A DNA stretch of 64,000 bases from Pelobates cultripes (Eukaryota > Chordata > Amphibia > Anura > Pelobatidae), in assembly GCA_933207985.1 (NCBI GenBank), contig OW240913.1, positions 277,250,987 through 277,314,986 of the forward strand, in the 5' to 3' direction. The translations under genes were made by a program, and so were the position numbers. Shown here in pieces: positions 37,694 through 50,140 of this stretch. Position 1 is the stretch's first letter. Every line of letters starts with the position of its first letter. The notes beneath the pieces are model-generated. The model saw only the letters and a program-made list of their open reading frames with translations. It searched no databases and was not told the DNA's origin.

Positions 37694-38049
37694 TGACCAG
37701 AGAATTTGTGACTTATAGCTGAACATGTTGAGTGTTTACACATTTATCTATGTGCAAAATATGAGATACAGCCAACCTATAAATAGACATGATATAGTGT
37801 AGTACTGTTAAACTAATATTTTCCAAATAAATTGTTATATTACAATCACAAAACATTTAGTGGAACAGGCATGTAAATAACTCTCACATCTTTTCAATCA
37901 GATGTCCAGTAGATAGTCAGTACTGAATCAAGTCTATGTTGACTATCCACTAAATATCTAATTGAGAAGATCTGAGAGTTATTTCCATGTCTGTTCGACA
38001 AAGTGGTTTTTTGAGTGTAATATAAGCAATTAATTAGACACACATTACG

Positions 38050-38628
38050 TTAAAGGGATACTACAGTGGCCAAAACAACTTTAGCTTAATGAAGCAGTTT
38101 TAGTGTATAGGTCATGCCTCTAAAGTTTCACTGCTCAATTATCTACCATTTATGAGTTAAATCACTTTTATTTCTGTTTATGCAGCCCTAGCCACACCTC
38201 CCCTGACTGTGACTGTCACAGCCTGCATGAAAACAAAATGGTTTCATTTTCAATCAGATATAACTTACTCTCAAAATCTTTAACTCCTGCTCTGTAAATT
38301 GAATTTTAATCACACACGGGATTTTCCTGCAGGGCCTAGCAAGTTATTAACAGAGCAGGAGATAAAAAATCTAAATTAAACATAATTTGCAATAAATGTG
38401 TAAACATTAGATTACTCTAACAAAAGTGTAGACATTAGATGACTTTTTACAGGAAGTGTTTAGGAAGGCTGTGTAAGTCACATGCAGGAAGGTGTGCTTA
38501 GGCCTGTATAAACAAAGTGCTTTAACTCATAAATGATAGATAAATTAGCAGTGAAACTGAAGGGGCATGATCTATATGCCAAAATGTATTAAGCTAAAGT
38601 TGTGTTTGTGACTACAGTGTTCCTTTAA
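38050..38628. mobile_element. T2-like MITE, full-length palindromic copy
   Basis: It starts TTAAAGGGATACTACAGTGG and ends GACTACAGTGTTCCTTTAA. The arms continue inward as an imperfect palindrome: TTTAGCTTAATG/TATTAAGCTAAAG, GTCATGCC/GGCATGATC, AGTTTCACTGCT/AGCAGTGAAACT, GAGTTAAATCAC/GCTTTAACTC. A related left end lies at 63464. No coding sequence. Confidence 0.85.
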
Positions 38629-41600
38629 CAGTGCTATGCTATATTTTGTTTGTTCCTTTATAGGTTAGGTATATCTCAGATTTTGCTTATAGTATTCTGT
38701 GTATGAGTATTCTGACTTCCCCTGCAAGAAGTCAATCCATAATCTGTACTAAAAATATTTTAAAATTTTTTGGGTGTTAGGGTTTAAGGTGTGTGTATAC
38801 ATATATTTATATGCTGATTTAATTTTTACCAGTAACGATAGAATATGCATTTTATATTGGTACTTCCTTGCTAAACATAAGCATGTTAAGTTTAAACATA
38901 AGGTCCTAGAAGAATGAACATAACTCTGGTGTGCAATTGAAACCAAAATAGCTAAATTTGTTGTGTTAACCACAAAACAAAAGTTTGTCCATCAAGCGGA
39001 TTTTTCAATGTTATGTAAACAATACACCAATCCGAGTTGTAAACTTTGATTGGCCAAATAAATCTATTTTAATTATAATGTGGATGGAGCATTGCCAAGC
39101 AGAAATATTTAAATAGAAAAGTATTTTCTATCAACAGAGCATTGTTCACCTTGAAAAAGTTAACAGTAAGTTTGTAAATGCTTTGTTAGTGCAATAATGC
39201 TGCATGATTCCTAGAATGAGCTTACTATTTTACTATTTGCTAAGATTGTGGTTCTGTGGAGGAACCTCTTTGGGAGAGTGACCAGCTATTACCATGTTAG
39301 ACCAAACAAGCAGGAGTGAGACCTGCCTGTAAATGAACTGTGATTTTGATGTGCCTTTCCACCCACTGCCTAGGGTGTGGCAGAAGGGATAGGGATAGTT
39401 CAATAAGCCCCTAACTAGTATAGTATTTATTTTACATCATAACAGATGAAGTAGAAGAAGGGTTAGGGTCCATTCACTGAGATCCTTTCTGGTCTATACC
39501 TCACCAACCTCTGCTCGCTGGGTGGAGAGAGAGAAGGGCATTTGCTATTCACTCACTTTTCCATCACTTGCAAACATGCATTTTTTTAATTTGCTCAACT
39601 TTCTCATTTTACATGATAAGGTTTCACTGATCCCCCAGGCATTTTATTTTTTTATTGAAGGATGGACTAGTGGTATTATGATTACACGCAGATACAGAGA
39701 AGAAATAAGATCCCACGGGGGCCTAGGCAAGTTACATATTTGTGCCCCCCTTCATTCTTCATGTAGGAATGGAGAATTGGGCAAAGCAAATTCATGGTTC
39801 CAGGGCCCCTGCTAACTCCCTTATGGTTAATTGTACTCTGAACAGATGTTTTCTATTTGCATCTTTTATTAACTAATTTCACTTTTTTTTTCCTGCTCTC
39901 ATTGTGTAAACTCTACACTTTCACTGGGAAAATGCATACTTCGAAAGTTCAAAGTTGCTCTTGGGAGTCAGCCTGTAAGCTGTGCTAGCAAATAACACTA
40001 AGGTTTTTTCTGACTTCTGTGATTAACTCGGTTTATGAGACACAACATTATTTTCTGGTGTCTAACAAATTGACCATGGAATAGTTTACTGCTCGCATAT
40101 TGTCTTGAAGTTGTAAAGAAAGATGAGCAACTAACATTATTTTTTCTAACACAGCTGAAACTCAGCATATTTGGTAACAGTATGGGATAAAAATAATTAA
40201 TCTTCACTGTAAAATGAATAAATCTGAGCCTTTTAAGCAGAAGGAAGCAGGTTAAATAGGCCAATCAATATCTGTCTGCTGGCCTTGATTTAATAAATTT
40301 GGATACAATATTTTTATTATTATTTCAAAATAATAAAATATCAAATATATATAAAGAATATTAAACTGTTTAAATATTTTCCAAAATATTAAACCATTTT
40401 AAGAGTCCACCAATAAAATATTAAATTATTTTAATAAGTTATCCAAAAATGTTAAATCAGGGCCTATGTGAGCAAAAATATTTGCAAATATTAAGCAAAT
40501 AATGAAATTACAGTGAAATATACTTTTATGCTTGAATTATTATTAAGAAGATATGCCTCTGCTTTTTTTTTTCTATACTATGACTGTATAAATATATTTA
40601 CAGTAAATAGAGCAAGTAATGCCATTAAGAGAAATATGTCAATAAATACATGATTAAAAGAACAGATTTTATGTCCATGAAAAAAAAATAATATGATGTG
40701 TAATTAATATTAGGCTGTCTGGTAATGTTGCTATCAATAAATATCAAACAAGCCAAGAAAATTAGATGTCCAAAAGATAATGAGTAAGGAAGATGCAAGG
40801 GGCAAAGGTCTATTGATTCTGGAACATTACAGGACATTTATCAAAAAACACGTAGAGGGTTTGATTCCAGGTCGAAGCAAACTTTAAAGTTTTGCCTTTT
40901 TCTTTTTTTAGACACGGTTACATTTGTTGAGTTCAGAATCACTAACAACCATTTTACTAACCATGAGTTTGACAAAAAATCTGTTTCCAAAAGTCAAACT
41001 TTAGAAAGTTTGATTATTTTTAGGATGTATGCAGATGATTGCATAGACATTTATTAAAGTGTCCTGAAAAGTGATGTAAATGCCTGTGTTGAAAAATTAG
41101 TTATTGTCCAAAGAAGCAGCAGATGAAAAAAATCCAACAGATTTTCTAAATTGCCCCAAATATTTGCTAAAAATTACACCTAAAAGTGTCGGCTACTCTA
41201 TGTAAATCCCTCATATTTATCTATATATCTACCTACCACCATCTATTCGTCTGTCTGTCTGTCTTTCATCTTTCTATCTACTCACATGTTCAGCAACAAT
41301 TTTGTTACATACACCTGGACAACTTCTCTACGTAAATATGTAATCATCCAGACATATGATAGCAACTCAGTTTATTAGCATCTAGATATGGCTAATATGT
41401 TTAATATAACATGTTGTCAAATCAAATGTCAGAATGGTAAAGAATTCTGAAATAAATTTGACTGTTGAGTGTCTGCTTATGCTATACATGGTGGTTTGGG
41501 TATTTCTGAAACAGCTGATCTTCTGCAACTGATCATGACTTCCTCCTACCTTTCCTCTGATCTGATTGACACTGTTTGAGGACACTTTACCAAGCAAAGC

Positions 41601-44080
41601 AATCCTCCCTCCAATATGCTGGAATCAGTGACTAAGTTCCTATATTCCACCAGCATGCATGAGACACATTAACTGAAGGGATTTCTGTGATAGAGAATAT
41701 GAGAGTTTAGTGTAGGAGGTCTCTCTTGCTGTTTCCTGTTATTTAAAAGCAGACATAGACCTCTGCCATCATCATAGAGATTTATGATGTTTATTGGTTG
41801 ATAAATAAGGTGGGAAATGATTTTTAAACAGCAATGGAGTAAAGTAATTTTCTAGCATTTCTACTAGCATAAATAATTATGTTGTTTTAGGTATTGTATA
41901 TGTAACTTATAATTGAAATATGCTAAATGATACAAAATACAAACTATACATATGAATTATCTATTCAATTTAGCCACATTGCCTTCAGAATTGTCAAACA
42001 AAAACTATATAACATAAACACACTGCATGCATATAGCTGTAGTCTAACACATATTAATCATTTCAAATGTAATAATTGTGTTTTTAAAAATCAACAAAAT
42101 GTATATAAAAATGAATTGGCTTTATTATCAGTAACTTCATATGATGAAGGTTTTGTATTGACATACCCTAAATGTATCATTATGTAAAGGTAGGCTTTCT
42201 CATTAGTTATACTCATACTTGTCCTGTTCAATCCAACAGTCATTCAAGTAATTGTCAATCATTTTTATATCTATATCTTGCACTTTATCACACTCCATTA
42301 CTGTCTGAGAGAGAACCACTAGAAGGATAAGTATGGAAGAGTGGGAATGAAAATCATGAGTTCTTCAACAGATAAAATAACAATGGCATAGAAATCTATA
42401 TGTTGTCATGGAAAAAGAAATAGTTGAATGCGTGGAAACAGTAGGTTCTCAGTAATATAGAAATTACATTTAAGTCAACATATTTTTTGTGTATAAATCC
42501 ATGTATTGCAAGCTAACAAAAAGACAGAAATGTTCTGATTGCACACGCATCACATGTATTTTACATCAAATAGAATATCTCGCCTATTTTTTTTTAACTA
42601 AGTAGAGGCGCTAAACAAGGGGTATATATATATATAATGCATTGTAGTTGATGCATATGTATTTATAGATGGTATACATGAAATACTTGTAATAAAAAGT
42701 AAAATAATGGGTATCCTCAGAATCTCCTATTAAACTGGTTGATAACAGAATGGTTTCAGATGGGAATAAAGTCTAGAAATGTGCGCAACAATAAAATTAA
42801 TTATGTCCACACAGCTTCATGCCCCAATTTCAAATTCCTAATCTATTGTGCATTCCAGACCTCGTCTTTGACAACAGGAGTGGTTAAGTCTCAGTCATGA
42901 TTCCAAATTGAGGCACAATTGCAGTGGCCATGTTATGCATTCCACTAATACACATCGCTTTTTTTTATTCAAAGTGCTTGCATTAAATGAAATACAGTTG
43001 CGATTCATTTTAATTTAGACTGTTTCAATGCAAATTGTCCCAATTATTTCATACAAAATAATACTTATAAATATATTATGCTTTGAATAACTAGATGACC
43101 TAGAAAAAAAAATCTGCTGGCTAATAAATTAAGAAAACCTCCAAAAGGATATATAAAATCATATAATTCTTTAAAAAATAAAACTTCAAGAACACTATTT
43201 ATGAAAATTCATAAACAATATAAAAATTCATACAAAATGGCATAATTCAAAATCACTGTTTATCACCCTTGGGTAAAAAAGTACATAATTAAAAAAATAC
43301 ACACCATTTCTTCCTGTCATCATTTTTGTTTAAAACATTCTCTAATTTTTACAATAAAATTAATAAATCTAAGAAAAAATAACCTGGAAAAAATTATTTT
43401 TTTCTTTCCAAATTTAGTAATTAAGTTGGCTGGTAAAGGAAGGTGGTAATTCTTTTATTGAAGGGATATTATGATTGGTGGAATCAACTAAAACTTTAAA
43501 AGTCAGAATCACTAATGAACTATTGAAAACTGATCCGACGAGTTAGATCAAAAAGAAATTTGTTAATTTTTTTAGGTAAAGGGAAAATGAAAGAGAAGCA
43601 AACTAAAAGGTATATATTTATCTGAACATAAACCATGAACTTAAATTTGTGAATAAAATCAACATTTAGTGGTTGTCCTCTCGCTATAAATCATTCTTTG
43701 TTCCCATCAATCGTCTCTTTTTGGTGCCATGAATGGGAATTCAGAATCACAAATCGAAACATACAAATTCGTCCATTTTGCTAGTCATTTGGTTCATAAT
43801 TCAGGTACATTTTTGCACAGACTTTTTGTTCCATCACCCAATCTGCTCAAATTCATACAAATTGCAGTTTGTAACAAAATTATTTTTCTACAAGTCTAGT
43901 CAAGTCTTTGGGAGGAAAATGGACACAGGTTTACAGAACACTATACTAATCAGAGAAGGTCCAGTGAGGTAGTGTCCTTCTTAAAAAAGTGTACAAGGGA
44001 CCGCAACAGTTAATAGCCAAATGCACTGAAAGCAGCCTTAACTTATGTTACATGAATATTCGAGATGAGGAATTATTATT

Positions 44081-44290
44081 ATTATTAATATTATTGCCAT
44101 TTATATAGTGCCAACCGATTCCGTAGCTCCTTACAATATTATGAGAGGGGGCTTAAGTATAAATAGGACAATTACAAATACAGGAATGAAGAGGACCCTG
44201 CTCAAACGAGCTTACAGTCCATAGGAAGTGGGGTACAGAACACATTAGGACAGGAAATAGCAAACAAGTGCCGACCCTGGGTGGTGGTCC
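44081..44290 (-). repeat. SINE/LINE 3' tail module (inverted)
   Basis: On the minus strand it reads GGACTGTAAGCTCGTTTGAG, CAGGGTCCTCTTCATTCC, CTACGGAATCGGTTGGCAC, TATATAAATGGCAATAATA and an (AAT)n tail. It is the longest copy of the tail module also seen at 33.0 and 52.6 kb. The body upstream of the tail is not recognised. Confidence 0.65.
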
Positions 44291-44292
44291 AT

Positions 44293-44972
44293 TTGTTAGA
44301 CGAACACCATCTAGAGGGAGCATTCGTGGATTGCTTCCCACCTCGTTTGGTTCTTAAACAAGGACCTCAACAGTGCCCCTTTGAATGTTTATACCAATCA
44401 ATTAGAACATTGGCAACTTGCAACATTAGTGTGAAACTGCAAAGGAGACACTTCCCTTGCTTGGTTTCACCCAGGGACCCTACAAGCGGAGGCAGTTTGT
44501 GGAGGTTGCCATTCTGGGGGTTCCTGAGATTGGTGGGGACACTCTTTGGGGACAATGGCAGTTTGGTGGGCTTTTCTGTGACTGGGAGTCCAGGAGGCAG
44601 GAAGCTTTCCTGCACTGAGGCTCCCAGGCACAGGGGCTCATGGGATAAAGACACCTGGAGATGGGAAACTATGAGTATGGGTGGTGGAAACAAGGTCAAA
44701 GCAACTGGAGTTCTGTTTCCTTCAGAAGACCCTTGGGAGGGGATCCTGAGTGGCGGGAACAGAGGACAAAGGGAGGGGGAGAACCTTGGGAGGGGACATT
44801 GTCATTGTGCGTGATCCACCCCTTGCATGGGGAAAGTATAAAGTCTAGTGTTGCCAATAAAGTTGTTGTTGTATCCCTGGAACTGTGTGTCATCCAGTTA
44901 CTGGGGAAGATGGCTCTCTTAATTAATTTATAGCAGGGGTAACCAGCTGGGTTACCCAGGGCCTGCTACAAT
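44293..44972 (+). mobile_element. Possible solo LTR
   Basis: The segment begins TGTTAGACGAACACC and ends GGGCCTGCTACA, that is TG...CA. Near the 3' side it has a TATA-like GTATAAAG at 44837 and AATAAAG at 44856, followed by a GTTGTTGTTGTATCCCTGG stretch, in the order expected of the U3, R and U5 of an LTR. I cannot find a convincing target duplication and no coding region adjoins, so this is tentative. The 177-codon frame across it has no domain I recognise. Confidence 0.4.
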
Positions 44973-47037
44973 TGTTATTCTAGACAGGGATCAGTATAAA
45001 CTCTTGCCTCTGTCACCCATTTCATGAAGCTGTGAGATGGCAGGGTAACATACATTAAGGTGGACCACAAGATACTAGATCCCGCATTCCATACAACAAA
45101 GATCAGGAGGTTTTTTTTTACTCTTATCCTAAGTGCATCCTCAAAAACATATGGTCATTGGTCCCCAAGAACAAGACCATACTAACAATAAACCCTCTTT
45201 CATCCCCAAAACTCTATTACTGTATTTAATATTAAAATCCAAAGTAATGCTATTTACCTGCCTGTCTCTATTTTAGCTAATAATTATTTGATAGATTATT
45301 TAATTATCATTGCTTAATTAAATAATTAAGAGTTGAGGAGATTTGGTGCTCCTCTAACCACGAGAAATTAAATTAAACTCTAAAATGCTTACACTTTCCA
45401 TTGTCTGTGGTCAAAATCTACAAATCCTAATGTTCTAATAAGGGAATTGGCATGCTTATGTTTGTGAACCCCCTTGGTGCTACAGATCGTTATTTAAGTT
45501 TTTACTAAATTATTCCCTAACATAATGTGTATGGTGATTAAAGTGCAATAAATATACAAAAATATTCAAATTGTGAAGATTTAAAATTTTGTGTGAACAA
45601 TCTCAAAGTGTTTATCTAATAAAAAAAATATACAAAATGTGCAGCAACCACAAATCCTTTGTGACCTTAAAGTAAATAGAACTACTTGCCCCTTTAACCT
45701 CCAATATGTGTGTAGAAACGCAAGAATCCTCAGTTAAGAATTAGAGAATATATTTACAATACTATATAAAGGATACAAATACATAGAGTGTCGGAACATT
45801 TTAGGAATTATTATAACCAGGATCCAAGTGGACTGATGTTTAAAGGGATTAAGAAAATTGAAAAGAATTGGACGAGAGGGGGTTTTATAAAGTTGATAGG
45901 AAAAGAAGAAATTAAATGACAATTTATTTGGAAATGTTGGCATCCACAGGATTACATGCAGATTTTGAGTAATTTACATTTTTATAATTTTTTTTAATTT
46001 TTTTTTATATCTTTGAATATTTTGTATCATTGTGCATATTTTTCTATGTAATTTATGTGGCTTATTTTTTTACTATTTTTAAAAAATATTTAATTAATTT
46101 TTGTCATAAAATATCATTTTAGTTTATACATTATTTATACATTTTTGGTAAAATATTTTTATTTTTATTTGTTATTTTATATAAATTATTTTGAATTAGT
46201 TGAAATATTTTCATTTAACTGTTTGTTTGCTGCTTTTTTATGTAGCATGAATGGTTATTTATAACCCATCCCATTTTCTAAATGCCTGCTGAATTTTAAA
46301 TGTTTTCCTTTGATGTTGAGTACTGCATTATAACAGAATTTAAGTAAAAGTTGCAATTTGTAGCTTATTTTGTAAATATGATAACATCAGATACAAATTA
46401 TAAATTGGATGCCTATCAGAGGACTGACAGTACACTTGAAAAAGCCCCCAGAGGCAGGACAAAAATCAGAGGCAGCACTATATCAGATGCAGGTTTTAAA
46501 AGAACAAAGAGGAGAACAAGGATGGAGCGGGGAGAACAATTTCAAGAGCTTCAGCTTTCTTCTAGAACAGATGCTGTGTTATTGGACTTCGTGATTTACA
46601 GCCTCCAATACTCTTATCGCTTTTTAATTTACAATATAACAAAATAAAAACTAATTATAGAAGATACAGGTGGCCAGTTTCTTTCTTCTCATGTGGATGG
46701 GTCTGATGTGAGTGGGGTCTACCGTACTCAACATAAATAATTCTCTCTAACCCTAAAGGATTTAATGGCACTCATAGTGCACGTATCTTGTTAGTGATTT
46801 TCATACAGCAATTTATGTACTTTTTTTGCCTAATTTATCTTCATTACTGCACTTTAATTTTCTGTATTAGGTTTCCATTTTACAAGGAGGAATACTGATT
46901 TATAAATATCAATTTGCATGAATGGTTCTTGCGCACCATTTACTTGATAGGTCTATTTACTGAATTAATTATTATGATGGCAGTTTCTCTTACACTGTTT
47001 TAATTCCACAACTGTATTCGATAAATGAGTCATTTAT

Positions 47038-47716
47038 TACACGTGAGTTTACAGAGAAAGAGGTTCTATTTCAACTGTCAAAAGTAAAGACAAATAAGTC
47101 AATGGGACCTGATGGAATACAACCAAAGTTATTAAAAGAGTTTAGTGGTGTACTAGCAAAACCATTAACAGATTTATTTAACCAATCATTGTTAACAGGA
47201 GTAGTCCCAGAAGATTGGAAGTTAGCGAATGTTGTGCCCATTCACAAGAAAGGTAATAGGGAGGAGTCGGGCAACTATAGGCCAGTAAGCCTTACTTCAG
47301 TAGTGGGGAAAGTAATGGAAACCATGTTAAAGGATAGGATTGTTGAACATCTAAAAACACATGGATTTCAAGATCAGAGACAACATGGGTTTACTTCAGG
47401 GAGATCATGCCAAACTAATCTTATTGATTTTTTTGATTGGGTAACTAAAATTATAGATCAGGGTGGTGCAGTAGACATTGCTTACCTAGATTTCAGTAAG
47501 GCTTTTGACACTGTTGCACATAGAAGGCTTATCAATAAACTGCAATCTTTAAGTTTGGATTCCAATATTGTTGAATGGGTAAGGCAGTGGCTGAGTGACA
47601 GGCAACAGAGTGTTGTAGTCAATGGAATATATTTGAAGCTTGGACTTGTCACCAGTGAGGTACCTCAGGGATCTGTACTTGGACCCATTCTCTTTAATAT
47701 TTTTATTAGTGATATT
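47038..47716 (+). pseudogene. CR1-type LINE reverse transcriptase fragment
   Basis: The frame reads TREFTEKEVLFQLSKVKTNK, MGPDGIQPKLLKEF, PEDWKLANVVPIHKKG, NYRPVSLTSVVGKVME, QHGFTSGRSCQTNLIDF, AYLDFSKAFDTVAHRRL and TSEVPQGSVLGPILFNIF. These are the ordered motifs of CR1-clade non-LTR reverse transcriptases, including the first catalytic Asp in LDFSKAFD. The segment has no internal stop. It is cut off at 47716 just before the Y/F-x-DD motif, where it abuts unrelated CpG-rich sequence, and the 5' part of ORF2 is missing. The frame runs on to 47836, but that extra part is not reverse transcriptase. Confidence 0.9.
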
Positions 47717-48075
47717 GCGTCCGCGGTCCGTCGCGATGGGTTTAAAGAGCATCTTACATTATCCAAAATATTGTATAAGATAATTTCCTGTTTTGTGTGG
47801 ACTTCTTTTCTTAACACTACACTACCTTTTAGGTAGTACAGTGCAAGGTTTCTCAAAACATGTTGTGATGTAAATCTTTCAAAACAGACAATTGTGAACC
47901 AAAAAGCTTCTGCAAGGACCTACACTGTATGGAGTGCATGGAGGCTGAGAGGGTAACACAGACAACATTATTATACTTGACAAAGACCCTTTAAGGGGTT
48001 GTAACGTTTCGGTTTCTCACTTGTCCCAATAAACTAATTTGAAGATACTTGGAGTGCTGCGATCCTCTTTCTACA
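47717..48075 (+). repeat. Retroelement tail joined to the CR1 fragment
   Basis: The junction starts GCGTCCGCGGTCCGTCGCGA, then A/T-rich sequence, a degenerate hammerhead-like motif (47971-48012), CCAATAAACTAATTTG and a short GGAGTGCTGCGATCC tail. The tail order is that of the copies at 33.2 and 37.2 kb, so a different retroelement probably inserted into or recombined with the CR1 copy. Confidence 0.45.
47971..48012 (+). ncRNA. Strongly decayed hammerhead-like motif
   Basis: TTGACAA takes the place of CTGANGA. A hairpin (GACCC, loop TTTAA, GGGGTT) follows, then GTAACGTTTC in place of GAAACGTGTC. It is recognisable only by comparison with the other copies. Confidence 0.25.
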
Positions 48076-48253
48076 ATTAATATATACTTCTTGGGGTTGG
48101 GGCTGGCCCTTGGTTAAGTTTAGCACCCAGATCTTCATGTGATTGGAGTGCTGTTTTGTTTTTGTTTTCTCTTTTAGCAAACATTATTATACTGACAGAA
48201 GTCTCCTTCGTTATTGATGAGTAATAATGAGTACAACTGTAACAAAACAGCCG

Positions 48254-48345
48254 TTGACTTATGTAGAAACATAAAACATAGAAACATAGTATGTGACAGC
48301 AGATAAGAACCATTCGGCCCATCAACTATACCCAATAGAGCAATT
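48254..48345 (+). repeat. Dispersed retroposon fragment
   Basis: The run AAACATAGAAACATAGTATG, then TGACAGCAGATAAGAACC and ATTCGGCCCATC, is a widely dispersed vertebrate repeat module that I recognise by wording. I cannot assign its LINE or SINE parent from this piece. Confidence 0.5.
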
Positions 48346-48835
48346 AGAGCACAGGAAGTGATCATAATCACTTCCAGCAGCTTTAATGGTATTTCAGCGA
48401 TGCCTTGATGTCGAGGCATTGCGCAATATCCCCCCTCACTGCCGGGACCCCGAGTGATCACTCCCTCAGAGCGATCACTTCCGGGTTGCCCCATGTGGCG
48501 CCCGGCAGTGTGGTGGAGAGCATCAGAAGCCATCAGGAAGACTTCCAATGCTCTGCCTGTACTGAGTGCCTCGAGGGGTTGAGGCACTCAGTAAAAAATA
48601 AAAAATAAAAAAATAGAAAATGTAAAAATGAAATTAAAAAAATATGAACCCCTTCCCTCCCTCTCCCTCCTTCTCCCTCTCCTATATACTTACCGATTGC
48701 CGTCGTCCCCCCGCCAGCGATCGGTCTTCTATGTGGTGACTGTCTGACAGCCCAGACAGTCCCCCCTCTGCAAAAAAGGACACCAAGAGGGGCCATGTGA
48801 CTGCTCTGCATCCCTCCAGTCTAGGTCATTCTCCT
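48346..48835. repeat. GC-richer repeat, probable left part of a large nested DNA element
   Basis: It contains hairpins: GATGCCTTGATG with CGAGGCATTG, TGAGTGCCTCGAGG with TTGAGGCACTCA, and GACTGTCTGAC with GCCCAGACAGTC. A polypyrimidine block lies at 48650-48690. The style matches the palindromic frog repeat continuing at 52.65-54.39 kb, so I infer that the two are halves of one element split by later insertions. Confidence 0.35.
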
Positions 48836-50090
48836 CCTCATATAGGAACGCTGTCTGGGAACTAGCTGGTTTCATACTGCTGTAGCCAGGGGTGCTATAC
48901 AGGTACCAGCATTACCCTCAAATTTAAATCCAAGAATGGTGTCTCCAGGATGCTTCTCTGAGAAGCCATCCCACCGCTGCCACCAGATGTGACAGACCGC
49001 CTGGTGCCCCGACCGGGTGCCTCCACCAATCAATGCTCCAAGTGCTAACCAAGGACTCCAAGCACTTCATCAGACACCATCAGCATCATCCAGTATTACA
49101 GCTTGGCTGGGGTCTCGCCGTCCTCCACCCACCCTGGACCCAAGACTAGGATCCAGTTTCCAGTGGGAAGACCTCTCCTACTCCAGAGAATGTAGCAGGC
49201 TGCTCTTACAAGAGCAGGTGATAATAAACCCAGATGAATATAGTGATATATCAATCCCCATACATGATCAGATAATCCCTCCTCTGTACCTGGGAGATTA
49301 TTGAGACATGGACTGTACTAACTCAATTATCTCCAGGCAGAAAAACAAACATTTTTATAAAACCCCTAAAATACCTTTAAAACATACAAACCCCCTGATC
49401 TGGGTGACCAACATATCCAAAAATCACCCAGATCACTTCAGGGGTTCAGGAATTTCCTGGAAGTCATTTATTTGAACGACGGCACGCATGGTCCCATGCC
49501 CAAAAGAATTCCATAGAATCAGGGCTTGCAGTCGGTCTAGTTAGGTAGTTTGGAAAACAAACAATCTACCGAACATAGTCAATGTTCTTACCCTGGAGCT
49601 TGTTCCCTTCATCCAGATGATCAATTTCACTAAACAATGCCCTTCTAAAGTGTATAGAACCGAACGCAGGTGATGATTGAAGTCCAGTGGTGTTCGGGAG
49701 TTTCTGTGTCTGATTTTAGTTCCATGAGATTCATGCCCAAACACCGCTGCTTGCGTTCATGTGAACAAGATGGCCGCCACCTCCTAGTTGTCCATAGGAA
49801 TTGCGGCCACCCAGACAAACAATCAGAACACTGCAGTGAGAACCATTCCAAGGTGTTAATAGGTGTTCACAAGCTCCCAGGTGGTCCCTGGTTTGTGTGG
49901 TTGTTCGGTAGTCGTACGGGACAATGTTAGAATAGGAGGAGAATGCAATCTACCAAACAGAATAGCAAAAAGGCAAGAACAAGGTCTTTTATGAGCCTTT
50001 TTGCATGGCTCATAGTCTTGAGGCAGGAAGTTGGCAAACAGGACCCTCCAAGAACCAGTGGCAAGGTTGCTTTCGCCACAACGTTTTATA
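48836..50090. other. Unclassified higher-GC stretch
   Basis: This 1.25-kb block is clearly less AT-rich than its neighbours. It has TGTGACAGACCGCCTGGTGC at 48987 and a 95-codon open frame at 49017-49304 (Pro/Ser-rich start, ending IPPLYLGDY) with no domain I know. Another unrecognised part contains AAGATGGCCGCCACC (49768). It could be an LTR-type element or an old retrogene fragment. Confidence 0.3.
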
Positions 50091-50093
50091 TAT

Positions 50094-50094
<1 letters not shown>

Positions 50095-50140
<46 letters not shown>
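50095..50140. repeat. (TA)n microsatellite
   Basis: A TA run that directly abuts the left end of the D37E transposon. A further TA run continues at its right end (51704 onward). The transposon therefore inserted into a TA microsatellite, the preferred TA target of Tc1/mariner elements. Confidence 0.9.
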
